Assembly: GCA_910576815.1 (NCBI GenBank)
Contig: CAJTKA010000047.1
Location: 1-23,983, forward strand
Length of the DNA stretch: 23,983 nt
Reading direction: 5' to 3'
Source of the DNA: an uncultured Lachnospiraceae bacterium
GTDB lineage: Bacteria; Bacillota; Clostridia; Lachnospirales; Lachnospiraceae
The position numbers and the translations under genes were made by a program. The notes beneath the pieces were generated by a model. It saw nothing but the letters and a program-made list of their open reading frames with translations. It was not told the origin of the DNA and did no database searches. Shown one piece after another: positions 6,544 through 14,496 of the stretch (position 1 is the first letter of the stretch; every line of letters begins with the position of its first letter).

Positions 6544-8061
6544 TTATCTGTCATCTGTATCAGCCGCCGCGTTTTCTGTCGCCGTACTTTCCTGCTCTAC
6601 CCCGTCAGCGTTCCGCTCACGGTAAAAAGCCAGCTGGTTCTTGCCACGTTTCTTAGCCTTATAGACTCCCTGATCCGCCGCTTTGTAAAGGGTCTCAAAA
6701 TCCGCACCCTCCTGCGGATAAATGGCTACACCAATGCTGGCGGTCGCCTTATACTTCACATATTCGCCGGCTTGGAAATTCTTGAAAAATGTCTCCATCT
6801 TGGCCGCTTCTTTGAGAATATTCTCCTCAGTGGCGATTCCCTTCAGAAATACCATGAACTCGTCACCGCCCACGCGCCCTACGATGTCGCTGGCGCGGAA
6901 GATGCCGCCGATCTGCTTACCAAGAGAGCGCAGCACCTCGTCGCCGAAAGCGTGCCCCATGGTGTCGTTTACCTTCTTAAAGTTATCCACATCCACCATG
7001 AAAAGCATGGACTGGGTATCGGGATTATGCGCCATAAAGTCTTTGATCTTGCGCTCGGTCGCCAGTTTGTTGTTGAGGCCGGTCAGCAGATCCGTATCCG
7101 CCTTATCTTCCAGCTCTTTCTTTTTCGCGTTGCTGCGGAACTTACCTGTAATATTGATTACCATGACGACAATAAAGAATACTGCAATCGCTATCAACAG
7201 GGACATCGCCATGTTGCTTGTATTTTTCCGCAGATACCGTATCTGTCTGTCCATATAGTCATTGCCGACAAAAAGAACCACATCCCAGCGATTTGTCCCC
7301 AGCGGCGCAAAAATAAGGACATCTTTTTCTTTTCCCTTCTCGATATAGACATTGCCGCGGGAACCATTGTTCATACGACCACGAAGGGATCTGGCCGCCG
7401 CCTTATCCACCTTATCCACCGCAGTCAAAAGATTACCGTCTTTCACATACTCATGACTCGTGGTGCCGCTCATGCCCAGAATCTTTCCTTCCGTATTTAC
7501 CAGGACGAGAAAACTGCCATTATCATAGCCTGACTTATACAGCATATTGGAAAACCGTTCCATGGGATAAAACATCAGCAGATATCCCTGCGCTGCATCG
7601 GAGCTGACCCGCTCCATCACAACGATCGAATTTCCTTCTTCTACATAAATATAAGGAGAAGCTGCTCCCGAAAGCTGCTCAAAATAAGCAGTCTGAGACA
7701 AATCGACCGACTGGCCGGACAGATTGATTGCCTGCCCATTTATATCACAGTAAAGCGCCTCATCCACTCCCGCGCTTTCCGCAGCGATTTGAAGCAGCTC
7801 CGTCACCCGCGCCACATCTTTTGTGCCTTCTTTTGCCAGCATCGCAACAATGGGTAATTCGATGCTGTCGATCTTTTCAAGGCTATGTAAAAAATTGCTG
7901 CCATAACTCTCTACATTTGAAACCAGCGTCTTCGAGACCGTATTTTCCGCCTCTTTATTCGCTTTGTGCGTAAAACTGATGAGCATGATAATAACGACCA
8001 CCATCATAGCGGTCGTCGGCATCAACCACTGTAATACGCTTGATTTGTTCTGATTATCCAT
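6544..8061 (-). CDS. Diguanylate cyclase with extracellular dCache-like sensor
   Basis: 505 residues from ATG 8061-8059. Membrane span 1 covers about residues 15-31 ('MPTTAMMVVVIIMLISF'). A long extracytoplasmic region of about 250 residues has double-Cache features ('YFEQLSGAASPYIYVEEG', 'LVNTEGKILG'). Span 2 covers about residues 285-304. The GGDEF domain starts at 'ADTDLLTGLNNK', has the metal/substrate motif 'VDVDNFKKVND', an intact active site GGDEF at 398-402 and an RASD inhibitory I-site five residues before it. It should therefore make c-di-GMP from GTP and be product-inhibited. The start overlaps the upstream YesL-like gene by 8 bases; an alternative ATG at 8085 lacks a binding site. 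The C-terminal tail after 'NQLAFYRE' is Ala/Glu/Thr-rich. Confidence 0.92.
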   Translation of the reverse strand: MDNQNKSSVLQWLMPTTAMMVVVIIMLISFTHKANKEAENTVSKTLVSNVESYGSNFLHSLEKIDSIELPIVAMLAKEGTKDVARVTELLQIAAESAGVDEALYCDINGQAINLSGQSVDLSQTAYFEQLSGAASPYIYVEEGNSIVVMERVSSDAAQGYLLMFYPMERFSNMLYKSGYDNGSFLVLVNTEGKILGMSGTTSHEYVKDGNLLTAVDKVDKAAARSLRGRMNNGSRGNVYIEKGKEKDVLIFAPLGTNRWDVVLFVGNDYMDRQIRYLRKNTSNMAMSLLIAIAVFFIVVMVINITGKFRSNAKKKELEDKADTDLLTGLNNKLATERKIKDFMAHNPDTQSMLFMVDVDNFKKVNDTMGHAFGDEVLRSLGKQIGGIFRASDIVGRVGGDEFMVFLKGIATEENILKEAAKMETFFKNFQAGEYVKYKATASIGVAIYPQEGADFETLYKAADQGVYKAKKRGKNQLAFYRERNADGVEQESTATENAAADTDDR

Positions 8062-8737
8062 CTGCTTCTTCGTTCCCCTCATCAAGCTGTAGAGAAAAGC
8101 TCATATCATCTGCAATTTCCTCTGTCTCCGGCTCCAACTTCTTAAAAACGCCGCTATAGAGCCAAGCCGCACCATAGGCGGGCGCCGAAATGCCAAACAA
8201 AATAACAAAAAGAAACGCATAGCCGGAAAAGTAACAAAGCACCAGCGGCAGTGCATAAAGCACCAGCATCAAAATCGTTTTCGGCAAATTAACAAGCGAC
8301 AAAATCAACGCATTCTTCAATGTATTCTTAATCGGATTTTCAAAGCGCGCCTGCAAGGGAAATACATAAATCGCCGCCATCAATAATATAATCGCCACCG
8401 CCAGCACAGCGACTATGACCGGTTTCGGGAACACCATGCCCGAATAGTTAAAAATCAGAATATCGCCCACATAAACGGCGATCACCAATAGCATTAAAAG
8501 CCACTGTATCGTGGCCTGCCTGAAATTTTGCACAAAAGACTTAAAGAAACCGCGAACCAGATAGCCTTCCCTGTCGCGTACTATCTTCAAGAGAACATAG
8601 TGCAGACCCGTAAAAGCCGCTCCCGCCGTAATCACGGGGATGCAGCAGATTATCATTATAAAGTTTAAAATCATCAAATCCCCCACGCGATTTAGGACGC
8701 GCATTAAGGGACTATCCATATCTAAAAATCTGCCCAA
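8054..8737 (-). CDS. DUF624/YesL-family membrane protein
   Basis: 227 residues from TTG 8737-8735. This start is preferred over the TTG at 8752 because GGGAGGA (8744-8750) is then correctly spaced and the product begins 'MGRFLDMDSPLMRVLNRVGD', the usual YesL N-terminus. About five hydrophobic spans are visible, the first 'LMILNFIMIICCIPVITAGA'. The C-terminus is an acidic tail. YesL proteins are small integral membrane proteins of unknown function that commonly sit beside carbohydrate ABC operons and two-component systems. Here the gene overlaps the cyclase by 8 bases, which implies coupled expression and possibly a shared function in the membrane. No enzymatic motif is visible. Confidence 0.85.
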   Translation of the reverse strand: MGRFLDMDSPLMRVLNRVGDLMILNFIMIICCIPVITAGAAFTGLHYVLLKIVRDREGYLVRGFFKSFVQNFRQATIQWLLMLLVIAVYVGDILIFNYSGMVFPKPVIVAVLAVAIILLMAAIYVFPLQARFENPIKNTLKNALILSLVNLPKTILMLVLYALPLVLCYFSGYAFLFVILFGISAPAYGAAWLYSGVFKKLEPETEEIADDMSFSLQLDEGNEEADG

Positions 8738-8765
8738 AAAAATTCCTCCCAATATTTCAATTTCC

Positions 8766-8794
8766 AGTATATCACAAAAACGTGTAAAAGTCTA
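8766..8794 (-). promoter_or_regulatory. Promoter of the YesL-cyclase operon
   Basis: On the minus strand, a -35-like TAGACT (8789-8794) lies 17 bases from a -10 TATACT (8766-8771), about 29 bases upstream of the TTG start. It overlaps the stop codon of the HD-GYP gene, so the YesL-cyclase pair can be transcribed independently of it. Confidence 0.5.
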
Positions 8795-10048
8795 TATTTT
8801 ATATTTTGCCGCTACCTGCTGGTACTGTGCATTCAAGGTCTGATACATCTTTAGGATTCTGGCAGTTTCCGTCTTAACACGTGCCATGATCTCGTCATAA
8901 GAGTCCATAATGATCTGCGCCGGCTGCCTTTTGAACCGTTTCTTCGAGACCTCGTCATTCAGATAGCGCAGAATTTGCTCCTTGGGATAAGCGTCCCTGT
9001 AACTCCTTTTACTCACAAGGGCGCTGACAACATCAGCAACCTGCAAAACGCTCTGCTGCAGGCTGATCTGTTGATCCTTTAAACGTTTGGGATAGCCGCT
9101 TCCGTCTCCCCGCTCATGATGTGCCGCCGCAATGCTGACAATTTCCGCATTCATCTTCTTGCTAAGCTTTTCTTCGGTGACTGCCACATGGGTCCGAACG
9201 TGCTTGATCTCCTCCGGCTTTAACTTTCTGGGCGCCATGAGCACATCTTTTGAAATGGCAATCATCCCCAGATCGTGCAGCAGCGCCGCATAGTAGATCA
9301 TCTCCCGCTCATTATCGGGCAAAAACAATCTTGACGAGATCTCCTCGCAAAAACAGATCGTGGTTACTGTATCCAGCACGGTTTCTTCCCTGACAAAACC
9401 GAGACAATAGATGAGCATATCCAAAAACTGCTTTTTCTGTTCATTATTAAAGATCATGTACTCGGCAATTTCGTCAAGTTCCTGCTTGTAGTCGCCTGAC
9501 TTTATCTTATCAACGAGACCGTATTTTGCATCACACTGGTAAAAACGCTCCAGCCCTGCGGCAGAAAGCTTCGTATCCGCCTGTTTCTGGAACATGCGCG
9601 TATCAAACTGCGCGCCCATCGTATTTGAATAAATGTCCATCTTTTCCGCGATATTGACATAGGCGGCCACTTCCTTATAATCATAATCGACCGTCTTTAG
9701 CTTATCATAATCCCTGCAATGGTACATAATGATCTTTGCAAGCTCCGGCACGGGCGAGAGATACTTAAAGAAAAGATAGCCGTAAATGGAATGCGCCATG
9801 CTGTCTCTGGTCTCGTACTGCAACATGTCGTTAATCCGGGATTTCTCCGTTTTATAGGCACCGATATCGTGCATGGTCGCCACCATGACAATGTCCGCCA
9901 GCTCAAACTCCTCGTATTTGTTCTCCTCCTGTAGCATTTTATAGACTATGTATGCCACCCTTGAGCCATGCTCCATCAGAGTAGGATTGATCAGCTTCAT
10001 CACATCCCGCATCAATAAATAGATATCTTTGCTCCTAATATACTCCAT
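8792..10048 (-). CDS. HD-GYP phosphodiesterase with tandem HD domains
   Basis: 418 residues, no membrane span. The N-terminal HD-like domain has H27, 'MHDIG' at 59-63, H86, H110 and D138. The C-terminal HD-GYP domain has 'LLHDLGMIAI' (H258/D259), H283, H287, the signature 'HHERGDGSGYP' (310-320) and D339 in 'VADVVSAL'. It is expected to hydrolyse c-di-GMP to pGpG or GMP in the cytoplasm, using a bi- or trinuclear metal site. Both domains retain metal-ligand-type residues, which is notable. GGAGA before ATG 10048 sets the start. It follows the GNAT gene by 9 bases, so the two share a transcript. No receiver or other sensory domain is seen, so the input may come through the N-terminal HD domain. 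Confidence 0.92.
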   Translation of the reverse strand: MEYIRSKDIYLLMRDVMKLINPTLMEHGSRVAYIVYKMLQEENKYEEFELADIVMVATMHDIGAYKTEKSRINDMLQYETRDSMAHSIYGYLFFKYLSPVPELAKIIMYHCRDYDKLKTVDYDYKEVAAYVNIAEKMDIYSNTMGAQFDTRMFQKQADTKLSAAGLERFYQCDAKYGLVDKIKSGDYKQELDEIAEYMIFNNEQKKQFLDMLIYCLGFVREETVLDTVTTICFCEEISSRLFLPDNEREMIYYAALLHDLGMIAISKDVLMAPRKLKPEEIKHVRTHVAVTEEKLSKKMNAEIVSIAAAHHERGDGSGYPKRLKDQQISLQQSVLQVADVVSALVSKRSYRDAYPKEQILRYLNDEVSKKRFKRQPAQIIMDSYDEIMARVKTETARILKMYQTLNAQYQQVAAKYKI

Positions 10049-10057
10049 ACCGTTCTC

Positions 10058-10543
10058 CTATCTCAAATCCTTCCTAAGCACAAACTCCATAGGGGTATAG
10101 ATGATACCGTCCTTCTGCTCCTGCGGACGCACATCCCGAAAACCCAATTTATGATAAAATTCTACGCCATAAGGGGAGGCATTTACCGTCATACGCAATG
10201 CCCGCGACCCGGACACCAAAAAATCATTGACATATCGCACCAGCGCGCTCCCGATTCCCTTTCTGTGGTATTTTTCATCCACAAACAACAAGGAAATGTG
10301 TGAGGCATCCCGCAGGGTGATCATCCCCACGAGCTTTGTGCCCGCATATGCCACAAACAAATGATAGGAGCCGATAATAAACATCCGATAAATCGTCTGG
10401 TCCGAGACAAAGCGTTCAAAATTCCGCACGCCCTCCGGCGGATAGTCCTTTGCTTCAAACTGTAAAAAGGTCCGCCACGCAAGGGCCATGGCGTCTTCCC
10501 ATTCGTCTCTGTGTGCAGTTCTGATCTGATACGGTGTCTCCAA
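10058..10543 (-). CDS. GNAT-family N-acetyltransferase
   Basis: 161 residues from TTG 10543-10541 ('METPYQIRTAHRDEWEDAMA'). The acetyl-CoA binding motif A is 'LLFVDEKYHRKGIGSALVRY' (the R-x-x-G-I-G core at about residues 94-98), followed by motif B-like 'VNASPYGVEFYHKLGF'. The fold and length are those of a small-molecule or protein acetyltransferase; the substrate cannot be predicted. It is the first gene of the operon with the HD-GYP gene. The start codon is non-ATG, with AGGAG about 12 bases upstream, so expression may be modest. Confidence 0.85.
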   Translation of the reverse strand: METPYQIRTAHRDEWEDAMALAWRTFLQFEAKDYPPEGVRNFERFVSDQTIYRMFIIGSYHLFVAYAGTKLVGMITLRDASHISLLFVDEKYHRKGIGSALVRYVNDFLVSGSRALRMTVNASPYGVEFYHKLGFRDVRPQEQKDGIIYTPMEFVLRKDLR

Positions 10544-10576
10544 AACGGCAAGCGGCTCCTTTTCCGTTTTCTTTTT

Positions 10577-10605
10577 ATTTTATCGTATTTGCTATAAAAT
10601 TACAA
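10577..10605 (-). promoter_or_regulatory. Promoter of the GNAT/HD-GYP operon
   Basis: Minus strand: -35 TTGTAA (10600-10605) and -10 TAAAAT (10577-10582) with exactly 17 bases between them, about 34 bases before the TTG start codon. Confidence 0.5.
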
Positions 10606-10621
10606 CCGCAAAACAACGGAG

Positions 10622-10653
10622 TATAAAGAAACGGCGGAACTTTCGTTCCGCCG
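10622..10653 (-). terminator. Terminator of the ytf importer operon
   Basis: A 9-bp stem (CGGCGGAAC at 10632-10640, GTTCCGCCG at 10645-10653) with a 4-base loop. Read on the minus strand it is followed by TTTCTTTATAC, 25 bases after the yjfF stop codon. Confidence 0.75.
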
Positions 10654-10677
10654 CCGGTTTATCCGCCTGATCAAAAA

Positions 10678-11745
10678 TCAATTCCCGGAATTTCTTTTCT
10701 TTCTCACAGACATCACCACACTCTGTACCAACAGGAACAGGCAGAGCATAGCCGCCTTTGTGATACCGGTCCACCATGCTTCGTCAAATCCAATGGAGGA
10801 TACAATATTCTGGATCGTACTCAAGGAAAGTACGCCAAAGAAGGTACCGACCACGTTACCGACACCGCCTGTCAGCATCGTGCCGCCGATGATAGAGGAA
10901 GCGATCGCGTCCATTTCGGCGCCTGCCGCATTGGAGGGGGAGCCGGAGCCCACATGCAGGAAGTAAACAAAACCGCCGATTCCTGCCAGAAGGCCGCAAA
11001 TCAAATGGGAGAGGAATTTCGTCCTCTTTACGTTGATACCAAGCATCAATGCGCTCTGTTTGTTACCGCCGACCGCGTAGAAATTACGGCCCAGCTTGGT
11101 CCAGCGCAGCACCATAAACATCACGATCACGATCAGGATCGCAACCACTACGCCGATTTCCACATACGCGGGTACATAGATTCCTTTTTTATTGACAGAG
11201 CCAAGTCCCGGCACATTGATACGTGTTGCCTTGAGCGCTACGAACGCTTCGTTCGCCACGTTAAAGGGCGAGGAGTTGACCACTGTCGTCATACCCTTTG
11301 CAAAAAACATACCCGCCAGCGTGACGATAAAAGGCTGGATATCCAGATACGCCACCATTAAGCCCTGAACGATGCCGAATGCCAAACCGATCGCCAGTGC
11401 GATCAGGATCGCGCCAAAGACGTTACCACCCTTATAATCCAGATAGACCGCACAGCACATACTCACCAGAGCGGTCACGCCGCCCACGGAAATATCGATC
11501 CCGCCGGTGATCATCACAAGGCTCATGCCGCAGGCCAGGATAATGAGCGCCGCATTGCTGTTTAAGATCAGGAAAAAGGTCTGCGGCTTTAAGAAGCCGC
11601 CACGCAGAAATGCTACCGCGCATATATACATCAGGAAAAATACAATGACCGTAATCGTAAGGAGCAGGTTGGTATCGGTCATACCCATCAATTTTGCGCT
11701 AAGGCCCTTACCAGCAGACGTCGTATTCTTATCTGTCTTTGCCAT
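10678..11745 (-). CDS. yjfF: CUT2 sugar ABC permease, YjfF-like
   Basis: 355 residues, BPD_transp_2 family. Hydrophobic spans are spread over the whole length. The conserved 'GMSLVMITGGIDISVGG' and the C-terminal EAA-like region 'EMDAIASSIIGGTMLTGG' followed by 'VGNVVGTFFGV' match YjfF of the galactofuranose importer more closely than RbsC. It pairs with the YtfT-like subunit to form the membrane channel. It starts one base after the ytfT stop codon, with GGGAGGTGG upstream. The last residues 'RKKRNSGN' are cytoplasmic. Substrate assignment to galactofuranose is by gene set only; arabinose or another pentose/hexose is possible in Firmicutes. Confidence 0.88.
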   Translation of the reverse strand: MAKTDKNTTSAGKGLSAKLMGMTDTNLLLTITVIVFFLMYICAVAFLRGGFLKPQTFFLILNSNAALIILACGMSLVMITGGIDISVGGVTALVSMCCAVYLDYKGGNVFGAILIALAIGLAFGIVQGLMVAYLDIQPFIVTLAGMFFAKGMTTVVNSSPFNVANEAFVALKATRINVPGLGSVNKKGIYVPAYVEIGVVVAILIVIVMFMVLRWTKLGRNFYAVGGNKQSALMLGINVKRTKFLSHLICGLLAGIGGFVYFLHVGSGSPSNAAGAEMDAIASSIIGGTMLTGGVGNVVGTFFGVLSLSTIQNIVSSIGFDEAWWTGITKAAMLCLFLLVQSVVMSVRKKRNSGN

Positions 11746-11746
11746 C

Positions 11747-12838
11747 TTACGCCACCTCCCCTTTCAGTTTCATCTTTTTAATAACGTTGGATACATATTC
11801 TCTCACAGTCGGTGCGCTGACGATGACCAGCATGATAACAACGACTGCCTTATAAGCGGGGAGTGCCGTCGCCGGAACGCCATATTTATAGAGAGTGGTC
11901 GTCAGACACTGGATCACAAAAGCGCCAATGATGGAAGCCGCCATGCTGAACTTACCGCCGGAAAGCGCGTTGCCGCCCAAAGCCACCGCAAGGATCGCAT
12001 CCATCTCGATATCCTTCGCGATAACGGAATAGTTGATGGAGGATACACGGCTTACCTTGATCAGTCCCGCAACCGCTACACACAAACCCAGAATCACGAA
12101 AGTCATCACCTTGATCAGCTCCGGATTGAGGCCGTTTAGCCTGGCGGAACTCTGATTGATGCCAACCGCCTGCGTATAAAGTCTTAAGTTTGTAAATTTC
12201 AGTGCCAACCCAATTACGATCATACATGCTACCGCGATAAAGAACGGCGTCGGAATCGGTATCCCCGGAATAAATCCGCCGAAATATGCAAACTTCGGAT
12301 CGCTGATCACAGGAAGCTCATTGTTATTAATCCACGCCGCAATGGAACGTCCCGCCGTATACAAGATCAATGTCGCGATCATGGGCTGGATCTTAAAGTA
12401 AGCAACAAGCACGCCGTTAAACACGCCAAAGAGCATCGCAACTACGCAAGCCACCAAAAACGCCACAATGATAGGAGTCTGCAGGGTCTCGGGACGCGCA
12501 TTTCCGCCGCACAGCACCCGCAGAATCACGCTGCCCGCGATAGCGATCGCCGCACCTACACTGATATCCTGACCGCCGGAAGCCGCCGTCACCAACGTCA
12601 TACCGATCGCCAGAATCGCCAGTTCGGAACCGTTATTGATAATATCAATAATAGCACCAGATAGCACCGGATTCCCAGAACTGTTATAGCCGAACGTAAT
12701 CCTAAAGAAAGTAGGATCAACGATCATGTTAAATACCGCCAGCAAAAGCAGCGCCGCGATCGGAATAAAGCACTGATTTCTGAGCAAATTCTTCCAAGAA
12801 CTCGCGCTCGATGTTTTTACATTTTCACTGTTTGCCAT
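11747..12838 (-). CDS. ytfT: CUT2 sugar ABC permease, YtfT-like
   Basis: 363 residues, BPD_transp_2 family, paired with YjfF. Recognisable features are 'LAIGMTLVTAASGGQDISVG' (the usual TGGIDLSVG motif, here changed to ASGGQDISVG), 'VLVAYFKIQPMIATLIL', and the C-terminal cytoplasmic-loop region 'IEMDAILAVALGGNALSGG'. A Ser/Ala-rich N-terminus of about 20 residues precedes the first span. The ATG directly follows the ytfR stop (TAA ATG), with GGGAGGTGA inside the end of ytfR, so translation is coupled. The altered motif deserves comparison with close relatives, but the protein is otherwise complete. Confidence 0.88.
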   Translation of the reverse strand: MANSENVKTSSASSWKNLLRNQCFIPIAALLLLAVFNMIVDPTFFRITFGYNSSGNPVLSGAIIDIINNGSELAILAIGMTLVTAASGGQDISVGAAIAIAGSVILRVLCGGNARPETLQTPIIVAFLVACVVAMLFGVFNGVLVAYFKIQPMIATLILYTAGRSIAAWINNNELPVISDPKFAYFGGFIPGIPIPTPFFIAVACMIVIGLALKFTNLRLYTQAVGINQSSARLNGLNPELIKVMTFVILGLCVAVAGLIKVSRVSSINYSVIAKDIEMDAILAVALGGNALSGGKFSMAASIIGAFVIQCLTTTLYKYGVPATALPAYKAVVVIMLVIVSAPTVREYVSNVIKKMKLKGEVA

Positions 12839-14353
12839 TTATTTGTCACCTCCCGCGATCGTATTCATAATCGTACTCTGGTTCAGCTCATCGCCTGTCA
12901 GTTCGCCGACCGCTTTACGGTCTCGCATGACGATCAGACGGGAACAGGTCCTGATCATCTCGTCAAGCTCCGAGGAGATAAAGGTTACACTCATGCCCTC
13001 GGACGCCAGCTTTAAGACAAGCTTCTGGATATCGACCTTCGTACCAACGTCGATACCTCTGGTCGGCTCATCCAGGATCAGATATTCGGGATGAGTAAAC
13101 AGCCATCTCGCCAGAATCACCTTCTGCTGATTACCGCCGGAAAGCGACTTGATCGGTGTATCCTTTGATGCCGTCTTAATATTCAAAAGTTTTATGTATT
13201 CATCCGCAACCTTATTAGCCTCCGCCTTGGAGAAGGGCTTAAAGAAGCCTTTGAGTACCTGCTGCGCCAGAATAATATTGTCTCGCACGGAAAGGTCGCC
13301 TACGATACCGTCCACCTTACGATCTTCGGGCAAATAAGCGATACCGTTCTTCATCGCGTCAAGCGGCTTTGCGATCTTTACGTCCTTGCCCTTCATCTTT
13401 ACCTTGCCGCCTGTCACCCTGTCGGCACCGAAAATAGCACGCACACACTCGCTTCGGCCGGAACCGAGAAGGCCGGTGAAACCGTTCACTTCACCCTTAT
13501 TGATATGGAAGTCAAAAGGCTTGATACCCGCATTGCTGACAAGGCCTTCCGCCTCCAGCACGGGAGCTGCGCCCTTATCCGCCTCATAAGCCTTCGCCTC
13601 ACTCTTGATATCCGAAAGATCATCCACCTCTTTACCCAGCATCTTAGACACAAGCTGTACGCGGGGCAGATTCTCGATCTCATATTCTCCAACCAGTTTA
13701 CCGTCTCTCATAACGGTGATCCTGTCGCAGACCTCATAAACCTGCTCCAGGAAATGTGTTACAAAGATAATGCCTACGCCTTTGGCACGCAGATCCCGCA
13801 TCAGCTTAAAGAGTTTCTCAACTTCCTGCTCATCCAGAGAGGAAGTGGGCTCATCCAGGATCAGGACCTTACATTCCATATCCACCGCGCGGGCAATGGC
13901 GATCATCTGCTGCACCGCCAAAGAACAGGTCCCAAGCTGCTGCGTCGCCTTCGCCGGAACTTCCAGAGACTGTAAGATCCTGTCCGTATCGGCATTCATT
14001 TTCTTCCAGTTCTGCACCGTACCCTTGGTTCGGCCAATGAACATATTCTCAGCCACCGTCAGATTCGGGCAGAGCGTGATTTCCTGGTATACGGTACTGA
14101 TGCCCATATTCTGCGCATCCTGCGGCGAGTGGATCGCCACCGGACCTTCCGTACCTTCCAGAAAGATGTCTCCCTCCTCCTTGCCGTAAACACCGGTAAG
14201 GACCTTGATCAGCGTCGATTTCCCGGCGCCGTTTTCCCCCATAAGTGCATGGATCTCGCCCTTGCGCAGTGTAAAGTCCACACCCTGTAAGGCTCGTACT
14301 CCGGGGAAGATCTTGTGGATGTTTCTCATTTTTAATACGATGTTGTCTTCCAC
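12839..14353 (-). CDS. ytfR: CUT2 sugar ABC ATPase with two nucleotide-binding domains, YtfR-like
   Basis: 504 residues from GTG 14353-14351, selected because GGAGGT (14363-14368) then lies 9 bases upstream; TTG at 14359 and 14371 are alternatives. The first domain has Walker A 'GENGAGKST' at about residues 39-47, a degenerate signature 'CSLAVQQMIAIARAV', and Walker B 'VLILDEPTSSLDE'. The second domain has a non-canonical P-loop region 'GLLGSGRSECVRAIFG', an intact signature 'LSGGNQQKVILARWL', and Walker B 'LILDEPTRGIDVGTK'. This one-chain, two-domain layout with a weak second Walker A is typical of CUT2 (RbsA/AraG/YtfR). It energises uptake by the YtfT/YjfF channel. Confidence 0.93.
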   Translation of the reverse strand: MEDNIVLKMRNIHKIFPGVRALQGVDFTLRKGEIHALMGENGAGKSTLIKVLTGVYGKEEGDIFLEGTEGPVAIHSPQDAQNMGISTVYQEITLCPNLTVAENMFIGRTKGTVQNWKKMNADTDRILQSLEVPAKATQQLGTCSLAVQQMIAIARAVDMECKVLILDEPTSSLDEQEVEKLFKLMRDLRAKGVGIIFVTHFLEQVYEVCDRITVMRDGKLVGEYEIENLPRVQLVSKMLGKEVDDLSDIKSEAKAYEADKGAAPVLEAEGLVSNAGIKPFDFHINKGEVNGFTGLLGSGRSECVRAIFGADRVTGGKVKMKGKDVKIAKPLDAMKNGIAYLPEDRKVDGIVGDLSVRDNIILAQQVLKGFFKPFSKAEANKVADEYIKLLNIKTASKDTPIKSLSGGNQQKVILARWLFTHPEYLILDEPTRGIDVGTKVDIQKLVLKLASEGMSVTFISSELDEMIRTCSRLIVMRDRKAVGELTGDELNQSTIMNTIAGGDK

Positions 14354-14411
14354 TTCCAACCCACCTCCCAATTTATTGATTTACCTTCTCTTAACACCTA
14401 AAGATGTTTAG

Positions 14412-14449
14412 AAAAAGAGCGCGGGCAGGCTTTACGCTGCGCCGCGCTC
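14412..14449 (-). terminator. Hairpin between ytfQ and ytfR
   Basis: Minus-strand stem GAGCGCGG / CCGCGCTC (14417-14424 with 14442-14449), with an inner GCAG/CTGC pairing, followed by TTTTTC. It lies 47 bases after the ytfQ stop. As in the CUT1 operon, it should act as a partial terminator giving excess binding protein over ATPase and permeases. Confidence 0.7.
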
Positions 14450-14496
14450 GTTAGAAACATTATAGCATATTTCTATTGACTTTTCAAACGTACAGA

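Noticed and set aside
6538..7533. 331-residue plus-strand frame opposite the first cyclase gene
   Set aside because: It is antisense to a clear dCache-GGDEF protein, has no ribosome binding site or domain, and its His/Arg-rich composition is what antisense reading of this gene gives.
11507..12139. 210-residue plus-strand frame spanning the ytfT/yjfF junction
   Set aside because: Antisense to two permease genes that abut perfectly as an operon; no family resemblance.
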